64,000 nucleotides of DNA from Streptomyces sp. NBC_00239 (GCF_036194065.1 NZ_CP108095.1:5084001-5148000), one strand, 5' to 3'; shown: positions 36,133-45,028, counted from the first letter of the stretch. Notes: a model not told the origin generated them from the letters alone. Made by a program: numbers and translations.

Positions 36133-37601
36133 TGGCCACGAACTTCGAAGGACACTCGCACCGCGAACTCCTCGCGATGATCGCCTCGGTCAACCCGGAG
36201 ACGGTCACGGCCCGCGCCACCCAGCTGATCGAGGCCGCCAAGACGATCCGCGAGATCGGCGGCGAGCTGAAGCACTACCGGGTGGAGGGCTGGGAGGGCG
36301 AGGCCGCCGACGCGTACGAGCAGTGGGTCAACCGCACGGGCAACGCGACGCTGGCGCTCGGCGACTACAGCCAGACCGGCGGCGACTGGATGCAGCGCGC
36401 GGCGCAGACCATCGTCGAGGTCAAGGCGAACATGCCGGCGTACGACGCGTCGGCGGCCGCCGACCTGGACGCGGCCCGCAAGGCCCACCACGACCCGGAC
36501 GCACCGGCGACTGCCCGCGAGGCGACGTCGAAACTCGACGGCGACCACGAGCGGGCCGTCCAGCAGATGACGAAGCTGGCGCAGTCGTACGAGGCGTCTT
36601 CGACGCAGATGAACCGGGCGGAGGCCCCTACGTTTCCGCCGCCGCCGGCGACGTTCGTACCGCGCGACGACAAGTACGGGTCGGTGGACATCCAGCGTCC
36701 CGGTGGCGATTCCGGGGACGGCTGGGGGTCGGGGTCCGGGTACGCGCCAGGGACCGGTGGCGGATCTGGGTCCGGATCTGGGTCCGGACCCGGTGGCAGT
36801 GACGGTGGAGCGGGCGGACGTATGCAGCCGCCGACGCTGCAGCCCGGTCACACCGCGCCGCCTGTCGGTGTGGTCCCGGACCGTGATGTCGACGTGGACC
36901 TGGACCATGTGGCGACGAAGCCCGAGCGGACCGCGCCTCCGGCGACCGGTACGCCTCCGGGTGGCGGGACGCATCCGGGCGGTGGCACCCCTCCGGGTGG
37001 TTCGACCCCGCCCGTGCTGCTGCCGCCGAGTACGGGACGACCCGTCGGGATGCCGCCGGCCGGAGGCATCCGACCGGCTCCGGCGCCCGGCCCGGGAATC
37101 CCCGGAACGCCGGGAGCTCCGGGCGGCCGGGTCGGCGGGGCGGTCCCGCCGCCCAGGGACTCCGGCATCGTGGGCGGACGCCAGGTGCCGACGGCCAAGG
37201 GCCCCGCTTCGGGGATCCCGCGGGGCACGGTCATCGGCGGCGAGTCCGGTGTGGCCGCCGGCATGGGCCGGGGCGCGGCAGGATTCTCCTCCGGGGCAGG
37301 CGTCGGTGCCGGTGGCAGCCGGGCGGGCATGGGAGGGGTCTCCGGCGGACGTCCGGTCGCGTCCGCAGGCCCGGGAGCCGTACGGGGCATGAACGTAGGC
37401 GCAGGCGCCATCGGCGGGACCGGTCGTACCGGCGTGACGGGTGGGACGGGTGTGACCGGAGGAGCCGGGATGCGGCCCGCCGGCTCGACTGCCGGCGGGA
37501 AGCAGCGCGAGGACCGCAAGGGCCACCGCCCCGGCTACCTCGCCGAGGACGAAGAGACCTGGCAGGCAAGCCGACGGGTCGTCCCGCCGGTGATCGACTG
37601 A
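36132..37601 (+). CDS. WXG100-superfamily protein with long Gly/Pro-rich tail
   Basis: A 489-residue protein. The N-terminal 180 residues are helical and carry a WEG turn (VEGWEGEAADAYEQWV, about 50-65) equivalent to the WXG motif of ESX substrates. From about residue 190 the sequence is low-complexity Gly, Pro, Ser and Ala, ending in a short basic and aromatic stretch (HRPGYLAEDEETWQASRRVV) that could be a conserved C-terminal signal. The architecture is like PPE/EspB-type type VII substrates. It lies between a coupled small partner and the mycosin gene, so it is probably a secreted or chaperoned component; that role is inferred. Confidence 0.78.
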   Translation: MATNFEGHSHRELLAMIASVNPETVTARATQLIEAAKTIREIGGELKHYRVEGWEGEAADAYEQWVNRTGNATLALGDYSQTGGDWMQRAAQTIVEVKANMPAYDASAAADLDAARKAHHDPDAPATAREATSKLDGDHERAVQQMTKLAQSYEASSTQMNRAEAPTFPPPPATFVPRDDKYGSVDIQRPGGDSGDGWGSGSGYAPGTGGGSGSGSGSGPGGSDGGAGGRMQPPTLQPGHTAPPVGVVPDRDVDVDLDHVATKPERTAPPATGTPPGGGTHPGGGTPPGGSTPPVLLPPSTGRPVGMPPAGGIRPAPAPGPGIPGTPGAPGGRVGGAVPPPRDSGIVGGRQVPTAKGPASGIPRGTVIGGESGVAAGMGRGAAGFSSGAGVGAGGSRAGMGGVSGGRPVASAGPGAVRGMNVGAGAIGGTGRTGVTGGTGVTGGAGMRPAGSTAGGKQREDRKGHRPGYLAEDEETWQASRRVVPPVID

Positions 37602-37620
37602 GCGGAACGGACTGTTCGAG

Positions 37621-38784
37621 ATGCGTATGCGTAGAGCTTCCGCGGCCCTTGCGGGCCTGTTGCTGGCCGGGGTTGCGGCTGCCCCGGCCCATGCGGAGAG
37701 CATTCGCTCGATGCAGTGGCATCTCGACTCCATGCAGGCCGAGGAGATCTGGCAGACCAGCAGGGGCAGGGGCGTCACGGTCGCCGTGATCGACACCGGA
37801 GTCGGCGAGTTGCCGGAACTGGCCGGGCAAGTACTGCCCGGGAAGGACTTCGCACGGGCATCGGGCGACGAGCGCGATGACTACCGGGGGCACGGCACCG
37901 GCATCGCCGCGCTGATCGCCGGAACGGGCAAGAGCACGGGCGGGGACGGTTCGTACGGCCTGGCGCCGGAAGCCAAGATCCTGCCGCTGAGGGTTTCCGA
38001 AGGCGGAGCCGGTGAAGGACTGCACCAGTCGACTGCGGAGGCGATCCGTTTCGCGGCGGACTCGGACGCCAAGGTCCTGAACATCTCCTTTGGTGGCATC
38101 GGGGCGAGCGACACGCTCGATGCCGCGGTCAAGTACGCCGTGGACAAGGGAAAACTGATCTTTGCGGCCGTGGGCAACGAAGGCGAGACGACCAACGAGG
38201 TCATCTACCCGGCCGCGTCGCCGGGCGTGGTCGGTGTCGCAGCCGTCGACCGGAAGGCCGATGCCACCAGCGAGTCACAGCACGGCGCCCAGGTGGATCT
38301 GGCGGCGCCCGGCACCGACATCGTGACGGCCTGTCTCGGGAAGACGGGACTCTGCAAGACGCACGGCACCAGCGACGCCACCGCGCTCGCCTCCGCTTCG
38401 GCCGCGCTCATCTGGGCCGAACATCCCGACTGGACCAACAACCAGGTGCTGCGGGTCATGCTGAACACGGCCGGCAAGCCGCGCGACGGCGTCGGGCGGA
38501 ACGACTACGTCGGGCACGGAGTGGTTCGGCCGCGTATCGCGCTCACCCGTCCGGGGGACCCGGGGCCGGCCGACGAGTTCCCGCTGCCCGAGCTCGCCGC
38601 GGCCCAACCCGGTGGCACGCCGTCCCCGGCCGGCGGTTCGGCGGCGCCGGCCGCGCCCGGGCCGGTCACCGAGGCCCCGGCCGACGACCGCACCGGGCTG
38701 TACCTTGCCCTCGGCGCCGGTGCCGCCGTACTCCTCGGCGCGGCCGTCGCCGTGGCCGTCGTACGAAGCCGCCGGAACACCTGA
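37621..38784 (+). CDS. mycP: type VII secretion-associated serine protease, mycosin
   Basis: A 387-residue subtilisin-fold protease. A signal peptide ends near AHA at 23-25. The catalytic triad is Asp58 (AVIDTGV), His91 (RGHGTGIAALIAG) and Ser251 (HGTSDATALAS), and the oxyanion Asn lies in AAVGNEG. Cys238 and Cys245 are close enough for a disulfide. A Pro/Ala linker precedes a C-terminal transmembrane helix (about 360-382) and a short basic tail, as in MycP proteins. Mycosins stabilise or process ESX secretion systems outside the membrane. It sits in the middle of WXG100-like genes but no EccB/C/D/E genes are in this window. Confidence 0.92.
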   Translation: MRMRRASAALAGLLLAGVAAAPAHAESIRSMQWHLDSMQAEEIWQTSRGRGVTVAVIDTGVGELPELAGQVLPGKDFARASGDERDDYRGHGTGIAALIAGTGKSTGGDGSYGLAPEAKILPLRVSEGGAGEGLHQSTAEAIRFAADSDAKVLNISFGGIGASDTLDAAVKYAVDKGKLIFAAVGNEGETTNEVIYPAASPGVVGVAAVDRKADATSESQHGAQVDLAAPGTDIVTACLGKTGLCKTHGTSDATALASASAALIWAEHPDWTNNQVLRVMLNTAGKPRDGVGRNDYVGHGVVRPRIALTRPGDPGPADEFPLPELAAAQPGGTPSPAGGSAAPAAPGPVTEAPADDRTGLYLALGAGAAVLLGAAVAVAVVRSRRNT

Positions 38785-38812
38785 CAGGCAAGAGACGGAG
38801 GGGGAGAGCCGG

Positions 38813-39205
38813 ATGTCCTTCGAACAGGAGTGGTCGAGCGCCCGCAGCGCCGCCGGTTCGCGGTCGGCGGCGGGGGCCGGACGCGCGGACCTGAGCGTCG
38901 ACGGCGACGAGCTCGGCGCGATCGGCAGCGCCGCGTACGCCCTGTACCAGCGGCTCACCCGGGACGGCGACCACGCCCGCCCCGCCACCTTCGACGCGTC
39001 GCTCGCGCTGACGAACACCGGGTTCCGGAGCGGGCCCGCGCTGCTCACGGTCCACGACCGGTGGAACACCCAGCTGCGCACCCTCCTCGACGCCTGCGCG
39101 AACATCTCCAACCACCTGGACCACTCGGCGGCCTCCCACGCCAAGGAGGAGGCGGACATCGTGGCCGCCCTCTCCGCCTCCAAGATCGATACGCACTTCA
39201 CTTAG
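38813..39205 (+). CDS. small WXG100-like helical protein
   Basis: A 130-residue all-helical protein starting MSFEQEWSSARSAAGSRSAA. Residues 50-125 form two long predicted helices around a central loop, with W88 near its middle (VHDRWNTQLRTLLDAC), and the protein ends without a tail. The size and helical layout suit an ESX-type substrate or a chaperone partner. A strong GGAGGGGGAGAG site precedes ATG 38813. The large next gene begins 12 bases downstream, so the two are likely co-translated and may interact as antigen and chaperone do in LXG/WXG systems. No close family is recognised. Confidence 0.75.
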   Translation: MSFEQEWSSARSAAGSRSAAGAGRADLSVDGDELGAIGSAAYALYQRLTRDGDHARPATFDASLALTNTGFRSGPALLTVHDRWNTQLRTLLDACANISNHLDHSAASHAKEEADIVAALSASKIDTHFT

Positions 39206-39217
39206 GGGAGGCACCGG

Positions 39218-41578
39218 ATGCTGAAGTTCGCCGACGTCTACGAACTCAAACTCGGCACCCTGCGGGAGGCCGTGACCGACTGGGCCGCCATGGCGGGCAA
39301 GCTGGAACGGCTGGCCGCCGACAGCCGCAGCGGCATGCTGGCCCGGGCGAAGACGGCCGACTGGCGCGGGGTGAACGCGGACGTCACGCAGCCCTTCATC
39401 GCGAAGACGGCGAAGGAATTCGACGACGCGGCCGCGGCGGCCCTCGGGATCCGGCGGATCCTGGAACAGGGGCACGCGGCGTTCAAGACCGCGCAGGACG
39501 GGCTGAAGAAGATCGTCGAAACGGACGCACCGGCCGCCCGGCTCGTCGTGGACACCACGACCGGCGAGGTCCGGGCCAGGGATCCACTGTCCGCTCACCC
39601 CGAAGCGCGCAACGACCCCGAGTACGACACGCTGCTCCGCAAGGAGGCGGCGGCCGTCACGGAGCTGCGCCGCCGGATCGACGTACTCCTGGAGACGTGC
39701 GACGACGCCGACCAGGCGGTGTCGCGGGCGCTGCGGGCCAACATCACCGAGGAAGAGCACCAGTTCAGCGCGCCGAAGTACGACAGCCTCGACGCGCAGG
39801 AGGCGCGGCGGGCGGCCCTGCTCGCCGCCAAGGGGCGCGACCTGACCCACCGGGAGCTGGTCGAGCTCAACGAGCTGCTCCGCGACAACCAGGGCGCGGC
39901 CGCCTTCTCGACGGGCTTCTACCAGGCGCTCGGCGCGCGCGGATCGCTGGAGTTCTTCGGGCAGCTGGCAACGGACACGTACGACCCGTACGGCGAGGTC
40001 AAGCGGCAACGACTGGGCGACGTACAGGAGTTGCAGCGCAACCTCGGCCTGAACCTCGCCACGGCCACCGACCCGGGCCACCGGCCGCACCTGCCGGACG
40101 CGTTCGCGCAGGAACTGCGCCGGCTCGGCGCCGAACGGATCCCCCTCGGCCGGCACGACGCGAACCCGCCCTTCGGGTACCAGCTCCTCGGCGGCATCAT
40201 GCGGTACGGGAACTACGACCGCCGGTTCCTGGTCCCGATTGCGGAACACGCCGTCCAGATCCAGGCCCAACACCCGGCCTTCTTCGCCGAGTCCCGCCAC
40301 ATCACCGGCACCCCCCGAAACCTCCTGAACCCCTCCGGCCTCAACGGCTCCGGCTACGACCCGGTCAACAGCTTCCTGGAAGCGATGGGGCACAGCCCGG
40401 AGGCGGCACGGGAGTTCTTCGACCCCAGCGAGCCGCCCCAGGCATACGCCATGGACGGCACGGCGCGCGCCGGAGAGCCGGACCTCGGGAAGGGCGCGGA
40501 CGGCAAGCCCATCACCCACTACCTGGACTACTTCGCCAACGAGAAGTACACGACCATCGCGGACACGGAGAGCACGAACCCCGACTACTACGCGATCACC
40601 GCCCGCACCTACATGCCGGACGCCCTCGGCCACGCCCTGGAGGCGGCGACCTTGGGCCACCCGTGGGACGACCCGCGTTCCGGGCTTCACCGGACTGAGG
40701 AGGGGGCGCGTGTCATGGAAGCGGCTGTGGTCACGTGGGGAGGGGACGTAGCTCTACTCAAGCGGCATGAGGCGCTGTCCGACAGCCTGGCCAACATGAC
40801 GGCCGGGTACATCGACGACATCAACCGATCGATCGCCTACGAGTCTGACGGGAGCGTTTTCGACCCCCGGCAGGGCGAGACTGGACGCCTGACGCTTGCA
40901 AGGGAAGACGCGCGGAACCTGCTCACTGCGCTCGGTCAGCACCCCGATGCCTACGCAACGGTGTCCACGGCGGGGCGGGTCTACGCCGCGACGGTGCTCG
41001 AAACTCAGGGTTTCCACGATGGCCAGATCGACGAAGGGCAGGCGCGAGCCTCCATCCGCACGACAGCGGAGGTGCAGGGGCTGCTCGACGCATCCCGTGC
41101 CGAGCAGGTCCGAGCGGAGGGGGAAAAGTTGCACGAGGACTACGAAAAGGCGCACCAGGAGCGCGCCGCGTGGATCGAATTCGGCACCACCGCGGCCGTC
41201 GGGGCCGGTGTGGCGTTCCTGCCCGTCACGGCTGCGGCGGCGGGGGCGACTGCGATCGTCGTGCCGCTCGCCGTGGACGTGGGCAGTGGAGCGGTGGAAC
41301 AGGCAGCCTCGTCCGTCATCGGAGACTGGTCCGACAAAGCGGTCGAGGACCACAAAGATGCGACCGAGGCCAGTGTGCACGCCACGAATAGGGAGATGTA
41401 CCAGGCGGGTGAGCGCAGTGCCGAGGCGCCGATGCGGGTCTTCATGCGCAGGCACGACATCAATCCGAACAGCAACTTCGGCAACGACCTGATCGAATCC
41501 ATGCATGATGGCTATGAGGTCGGAAACTCCAGGGCCGTCCAACAAGGACATCAGCCGGAGACCGGGGAGTCGCGCTAA
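39218..41578 (+). CDS. large type VII-associated protein, possible LXG-like toxin
   Basis: A 786-residue protein without a signal peptide. The first 130 residues are helical (LKFADVYELKLGTLREAVTD, then KLERLAADSRSGMLARAKTA and a DWRG turn) like LXG/WXG targeting domains. A central region to about 560 contains conserved-looking FLEAMGHSPEAAREFFDP and THYLDYFANEK segments. The C-terminal region has a hydrophobic alanine-rich stretch (about 650-690) and then a charged end. Base composition falls after about 40690, with more A/T in third positions. No enzymatic motif is recognised; a polymorphic toxin or structural role is inference. The lipoprotein gene overlaps its stop. Confidence 0.75.
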   Translation: MLKFADVYELKLGTLREAVTDWAAMAGKLERLAADSRSGMLARAKTADWRGVNADVTQPFIAKTAKEFDDAAAAALGIRRILEQGHAAFKTAQDGLKKIVETDAPAARLVVDTTTGEVRARDPLSAHPEARNDPEYDTLLRKEAAAVTELRRRIDVLLETCDDADQAVSRALRANITEEEHQFSAPKYDSLDAQEARRAALLAAKGRDLTHRELVELNELLRDNQGAAAFSTGFYQALGARGSLEFFGQLATDTYDPYGEVKRQRLGDVQELQRNLGLNLATATDPGHRPHLPDAFAQELRRLGAERIPLGRHDANPPFGYQLLGGIMRYGNYDRRFLVPIAEHAVQIQAQHPAFFAESRHITGTPRNLLNPSGLNGSGYDPVNSFLEAMGHSPEAAREFFDPSEPPQAYAMDGTARAGEPDLGKGADGKPITHYLDYFANEKYTTIADTESTNPDYYAITARTYMPDALGHALEAATLGHPWDDPRSGLHRTEEGARVMEAAVVTWGGDVALLKRHEALSDSLANMTAGYIDDINRSIAYESDGSVFDPRQGETGRLTLAREDARNLLTALGQHPDAYATVSTAGRVYAATVLETQGFHDGQIDEGQARASIRTTAEVQGLLDASRAEQVRAEGEKLHEDYEKAHQERAAWIEFGTTAAVGAGVAFLPVTAAAAGATAIVVPLAVDVGSGAVEQAASSVIGDWSDKAVEDHKDATEASVHATNREMYQAGERSAEAPMRVFMRRHDINPNSNFGNDLIESMHDGYEVGNSRAVQQGHQPETGESR

Positions 41579-42288
41579 TGGGTGGGCAGGTGCGGCAATT
41601 TGGCTTGCTCGTGGTCATTGGGCTGGGATCCTGTTTCTGGCTCGCTGCCTGCTCTTCGGCTTCGGATAAGGCTCCTAACCTGCCACCTCGCGAGATTTTC
41701 GTCTCGGCTGAGCAAGTATGTCCTGGTCTTTTCGTTGGCGCCGGCGCTAAGGCCTTGGGGCGAATCCTTGACTCCTCGGAGTTCAGGAACCGAGACGAGG
41801 AGGGGAGCGCGGGCGCGGATCTGGTGGCGCAGATGATGCAGAACGCCTATCGTGCCGGCAAGGCGATTCGTGACAGTCCGGAGCCGGAGTGTGAAGTTTC
41901 CGGCCCTGTGCAGGAAATCAGCTCGAACCGCGCTTGGCCGACCGCAAGCCTGCGCTTTAGTGCCTTCAGTAAGCGCGGTGACATCGAAGGACTGCCGTCG
42001 AGCAGGCGAGGAACCAGGTTCAGGATCGATGGTGGCAATGCCCAGCTCAACTTCGACTGTGTCAGTTCGCGAGTGAGGTCGACGCCTGCTATTCCACTCA
42101 CGGTCAGGGTCGGCTTCACCGACCAGTGGACCCCTCGCAAGGGAGCTGTCGGCCGGGAGTACCCGAAGGACGTTGCAGCCGTCCTCCACTCCGCAGCAAC
42201 CTCGGTCGCCCGGAAACTGGAGTGCAGCGACAACGGCGGACTCCCCGCCCGGAGTGAAGACCTGAAGGCGGTTCCGCCGCGCAAATGA
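41578..42288 (+). CDS. putative lipoprotein coupled to the toxin-like protein
   Basis: A 236-residue protein with a type II signal peptide: LVVIGLGSCFWLAAC ends in a lipobox with Cys25. The mature part has several cysteines (near 48, 104, 161 and 219) and no recognised domain. The ATG overlaps the TAA of the preceding large gene by one base, implying translational coupling. GC content is clearly lower than the surrounding genes. By position it could be an immunity protein or cell-surface partner of the upstream protein; this is inference. Confidence 0.75.
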   Translation: MGGQVRQFGLLVVIGLGSCFWLAACSSASDKAPNLPPREIFVSAEQVCPGLFVGAGAKALGRILDSSEFRNRDEEGSAGADLVAQMMQNAYRAGKAIRDSPEPECEVSGPVQEISSNRAWPTASLRFSAFSKRGDIEGLPSSRRGTRFRIDGGNAQLNFDCVSSRVRSTPAIPLTVRVGFTDQWTPRKGAVGREYPKDVAAVLHSAATSVARKLECSDNGGLPARSEDLKAVPPRK

Positions 42289-42313
42289 GGGCGGCCGAGC
42301 AGCCTCGGACGAC

Positions 42314-42349
42314 GAACGGTCTCCTCACTCAAAGGTGAGGAGACCGTTC
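42314..42349. terminator. bidirectional terminator between the lipoprotein gene and tRNA-Cys
   Basis: Perfect 15-base arms (42314-42328 and 42335-42349) with a six-base loop, directly beyond the 3' end of the minus-strand tRNA and just after the plus-strand lipoprotein gene. Confidence 0.9.
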
Positions 42350-42351
42350 AG

Positions 42352-42426
42352 TGGAGGCCGTGACCGGAATCGAACCGGCGTGCCCAGCTTTGCAGGCTGG
42401 TCCCTCAACCACTCGGGCACACGGCC
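42352..42426 (-). tRNA. tRNA-Cys (GCA)
   Basis: Full cloverleaf on the minus strand. GGCCGTG at the 5' end pairs with CACGGCC at the 3' end; the anticodon stem CCAGC/GCTGG holds loop CTGCAAA with anticodon GCA (42391-42393); the T-arm has TTCGATT. The discriminator base is U, the identity base of tRNA-Cys, and CCA is encoded (42352-42354). It is the only tRNA seen in the window. Confidence 0.96.
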
Positions 42427-42626
42427 GGGTGTGTGGTGGTGATGTCCTTGACGGTAGGGGGCGGCGGTAACGGCCGGAAGGGGAAAGGGCGGTGTGCAAT
42501 GCGACTGCCATGCCGCGTTCACAAGCACCCCCGCTGGGACGCGCCCCCCGCCTCCGCCTCCCCGCCCCCGTCTCCCCGCCCCCGCCTCCCCCCTCCGCGT
42601 CTGAAAGCCTGAAGCCCCGCCCCGCC

Positions 42627-42656
42627 CCCGCCCTAGGGCTGTCGGCCTAGGGCGGG
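42627..42656 (+). promoter_or_regulatory. inverted repeat upstream of the MFS exporter gene
   Basis: CCCGCCCTAGG (42627-42637) and CCTAGGGCGGG (42646-42656) form perfect 11-base arms around eight bases, about 65 bases before the exporter start. It could be a repressor operator; no adjacent regulator gene is present. The sequence left of it (42530-42625) is C-rich simple sequence. Confidence 0.55.
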
Positions 42657-42719
42657 AGGCGCTGGGAGATCGGTCGCAGGACAGGGGCGTTCCTGGTCTG
42701 TGGCCCTTACTCTGGGGCG

Positions 42720-44261
42720 ATGACCGCCCCCCTCAAGCCGAACGGCCCCGACACCGATCACGCCGATCACGCCGATCACGCCGATCACGCCGATCGCGCC
42801 GCCGACGACTCCGCCGTATCCGATGTGCACATACGGCCGCAGGGCGGCACCGGTGGCATTCTCGGGGCCGCGCACCGGGCCCTGAGCATCGGGATCATCA
42901 CCGTCGTCTTCCTCATCGCCTTCGAGGCGACCGCCATCGGCACCGCCATGCCGGTCGCCGCCCGGGAGCTCGACGGGGTCGGGCTGTACGCCTTCGCCTT
43001 CTCCGCCTACTTCACCACCAGCCTCTTCGGCATGGTGCTGGCCGGCCAGTGGTCGGACCGGCAGGGGCCGCTGCGCCCGCTCGCCGTCGGCATCGCGAGT
43101 TTCGCCGCCGGGCTGCTGCTGTCCGGGACGGCGGTCACGATGTGGCTGTTCGTGCTCGGCCGGGCGGTCCAGGGGTTCGGCGGCGGGCTGGTCATCGTCG
43201 CGCTGTACGTCGTGGTCAGCCGCGCCTACGACGAACGCCTGCGCCCCGCGATCATGGCGGCCTTCGCCGCGAGCTGGGTGATCCCCTCGGTGGTGGGCCC
43301 GCTCGTCGCCGGGACGGTCACCGAACACATCGGCTGGCGCTGGGTGTTCCTCGGCCTGCCGGTGCTCGTCGTCTTCCCGCTGGCCCTCGCGCTGCCCGCG
43401 ATCCGGCGCACGGCGTCGGGGCCGGCCGACCCCGAGGCCCCGCCCGTCCCGTTCGACCGCCGCCGGATCCGGCTGGCGCTGGGGATCTCGCTGGGCGCCG
43501 CGCTGCTCCAGTACGGGGCCCAGGACCTGCGCTGGCTCTCGCTGGTGCCGGCCCTGGCAGGGCTGGCGCTGCTGGTGCCCGCGGTCACGGGCGCCAACAG
43601 CCTGATGCCGAAGGGCACGTACCTGGCCGCGCGCGGGCTGCCGTCGGTGGTGCTGCTGCGCGGGCTGGCGGGCGGGGCGTTCATCGCCGCCGAGAGCTTC
43701 ATCCCGCTGATGCTGGTGACCCAGCGCGGGCTGAGCCCCACGCTGGCCGGCCTGTGCCTGGCCGGGGCCGGCGCGACCTGGGCCTTCGGGTCGTGGGTGC
43801 AGGCGCGGCCGCGCCTGGAGCGGCACCGGGAGCCGATGATGGCGGGCGGCATGGTGCTGGTGGCGGCCTCCATCGCCGTCGTGCCGACCGTGCTCATCGA
43901 GGCCGTGCCGGTGTGGGTGGTGGCGGCGGCCTGGTCGCTGGGCTGCTTCGGCATGGGCCTGGCCGTCACGTCCACGAGCGTGCTGCTGCTGAAGCTGTCG
44001 CCGCCGGCGGAGGCGGGCGCGAACTCCGCGGCGCTCCAGATCTCCGACGCGCTCGCCAACGTCGTGCTGCTCGCGGGCGGCGGGGCGGCCTTCGCCGCGC
44101 TGGGCGGCGGGGCGGTGGGCGGGGCCGCCCACCAGGCCGCCGAGGGCGCCGCCGGCGCCTCCCACCCCGCCGCGTTCGTGGCCGTCTTCCTCCCGATGGC
44201 CGCGGTCGCCCTCCTCGGCGCGTGGGTGTCCACCCGGGTGCTGCCCCGCGTAAAGAGCTGA
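42720..44261 (+). CDS. MFS drug-efflux-type transporter
   Basis: A 513-residue transporter with about 13-14 hydrophobic segments, of the DHA2/EmrB-like kind. FEATAIGTAMPVAARELDG in helix 1 and GRAVQGFGGGLVIVALYVVV in helix 4 match the family, and GQWSDRQGPLRPL is the loop 2-3 motif. The N-terminus is a cytoplasmic tail with a 9-base coding repeat giving DHADHADHAD. The substrate is unknown. A perfect palindrome upstream suggests control by a repressor encoded elsewhere. Confidence 0.87.
   Translation: MTAPLKPNGPDTDHADHADHADHADRAADDSAVSDVHIRPQGGTGGILGAAHRALSIGIITVVFLIAFEATAIGTAMPVAARELDGVGLYAFAFSAYFTTSLFGMVLAGQWSDRQGPLRPLAVGIASFAAGLLLSGTAVTMWLFVLGRAVQGFGGGLVIVALYVVVSRAYDERLRPAIMAAFAASWVIPSVVGPLVAGTVTEHIGWRWVFLGLPVLVVFPLALALPAIRRTASGPADPEAPPVPFDRRRIRLALGISLGAALLQYGAQDLRWLSLVPALAGLALLVPAVTGANSLMPKGTYLAARGLPSVVLLRGLAGGAFIAAESFIPLMLVTQRGLSPTLAGLCLAGAGATWAFGSWVQARPRLERHREPMMAGGMVLVAASIAVVPTVLIEAVPVWVVAAAWSLGCFGMGLAVTSTSVLLLKLSPPAEAGANSAALQISDALANVVLLAGGGAAFAALGGGAVGGAAHQAAEGAAGASHPAAFVAVFLPMAAVALLGAWVSTRVLPRVKS
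42756..42800 (+). repeat. 9-base coding microsatellite
   Basis: Five tandem GATCACGCC units, the last with one change (GATCGCGCC), encode repeated Asp-His-Ala in the exporter N-terminal tail. Copy-number change would keep the frame. Confidence 0.95.
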
Positions 44262-44269
44262 CACCGCCT

Positions 44270-44285
44270 GGTACCACGCGGTACC
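44270..44285 (+). promoter_or_regulatory. GGTACC-n4-GGTACC operator of the toxin-antitoxin module
   Basis: Two GGTACC palindromes four bases apart, ending nine bases before the antitoxin start. The spacing suits two adjacent ribbon-helix-helix dimers and so an autoregulatory site. Confidence 0.6.
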
Positions 44286-44293
44286 GTCATGTC

Positions 44294-44491
44294 ATGGCTG
44301 GTCTCAATGTCAGATTCACCGAAGAAGAGCTGGACGCCCTGCGCGAGCGCGCGGAAGCGGAGGGTCGCAGCATGCAGTCCTTCGCACACGATGCGGTGCT
44401 CAGGGCCATAAACGAACACTCCCGGCTCTTCAACGAGGCGGCGGAGCACGTCCTGAAGGCAAGCATGGAGCTGAACCGGAGGCTTGCCTGA
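44294..44491 (+). CDS. ribbon-helix-helix antitoxin
   Basis: A 65-residue protein. MAGLNVRFTEEELDALRERA starts with a beta-strand and two helices typical of CopG/Arc-like RHH antitoxins (EGRSMQSFAHDAVLRAI), and a C-terminal helix (FNEAAEHVLKASMELNRRLA) probably binds the toxin. The ATG lies just after the GGTACC palindromes. Its stop overlaps the start of the Doc toxin gene, the usual coupled order with antitoxin first. Confidence 0.82.
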   Translation: MAGLNVRFTEEELDALRERAEAEGRSMQSFAHDAVLRAINEHSRLFNEAAEHVLKASMELNRRLA

Positions 44492-44859
44492 TGCACTACC
44501 TCACGCTTCCCGAGCTCCTGAATCTCGCGAAGCGTCTCGGGGCGGACGAGGTTCGCGACTACGGGCTGCTCGACTCGGCCCTCGCGCGCCCGCAGGCGAG
44601 TGTGTTCGGCCAGGACGCCTATCCGGACATCTGGGAGAAGGCGGCGGCGCTGATGGAGTCGCTGGCCAGAAACCACGGGCTCGTGGACGGGAACAAGCGC
44701 ATCGCGTGGTACGCGACCTGGGTGTTCCTGCACATGAATGGACATCCGCTCGACGCGGGCTTCGACGTGGACGAGGCCGAGCAGTTCGTCCTCGACGTCT
44801 GCCAGGGAGCCCTGGACGTCCCCAAGATCGCCACGAAACTCCCGAGGTTCGCTCGCTGA
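44491..44859 (+). CDS. doc: Doc-type Fic-family toxin
   Basis: A 122-residue Fic/Doc protein. The active-site motif HGLVDGNKR (62-70) matches HxFxDxNKR of Doc, with Leu in place of Phe. LDSALARPQASVFG near the N-terminus is the other conserved Doc segment. Doc proteins phosphorylate EF-Tu and stop translation; the longer AMP-transferring Fic proteins have a different motif end. Coupled to the RHH antitoxin upstream by a one-base overlap. The module appears intact. Confidence 0.9.
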   Translation: MHYLTLPELLNLAKRLGADEVRDYGLLDSALARPQASVFGQDAYPDIWEKAAALMESLARNHGLVDGNKRIAWYATWVFLHMNGHPLDAGFDVDEAEQFVLDVCQGALDVPKIATKLPRFAR

Positions 44860-45028
44860 CACCCGGAACTCGCTGACACCCGGATGTGACCCTCGCCGCA
44901 CGCCCCGAGGTCACGGGCCTGTCCCGCCCGCGGGGGTGGGCGGGCCCCGGTAAGGTGGCCCGGTTGTCCTACGTACGACTGCCCGTACCCCTGCACGACC
45001 GTACGGCGAGAGAACCGAACCGGAGACC

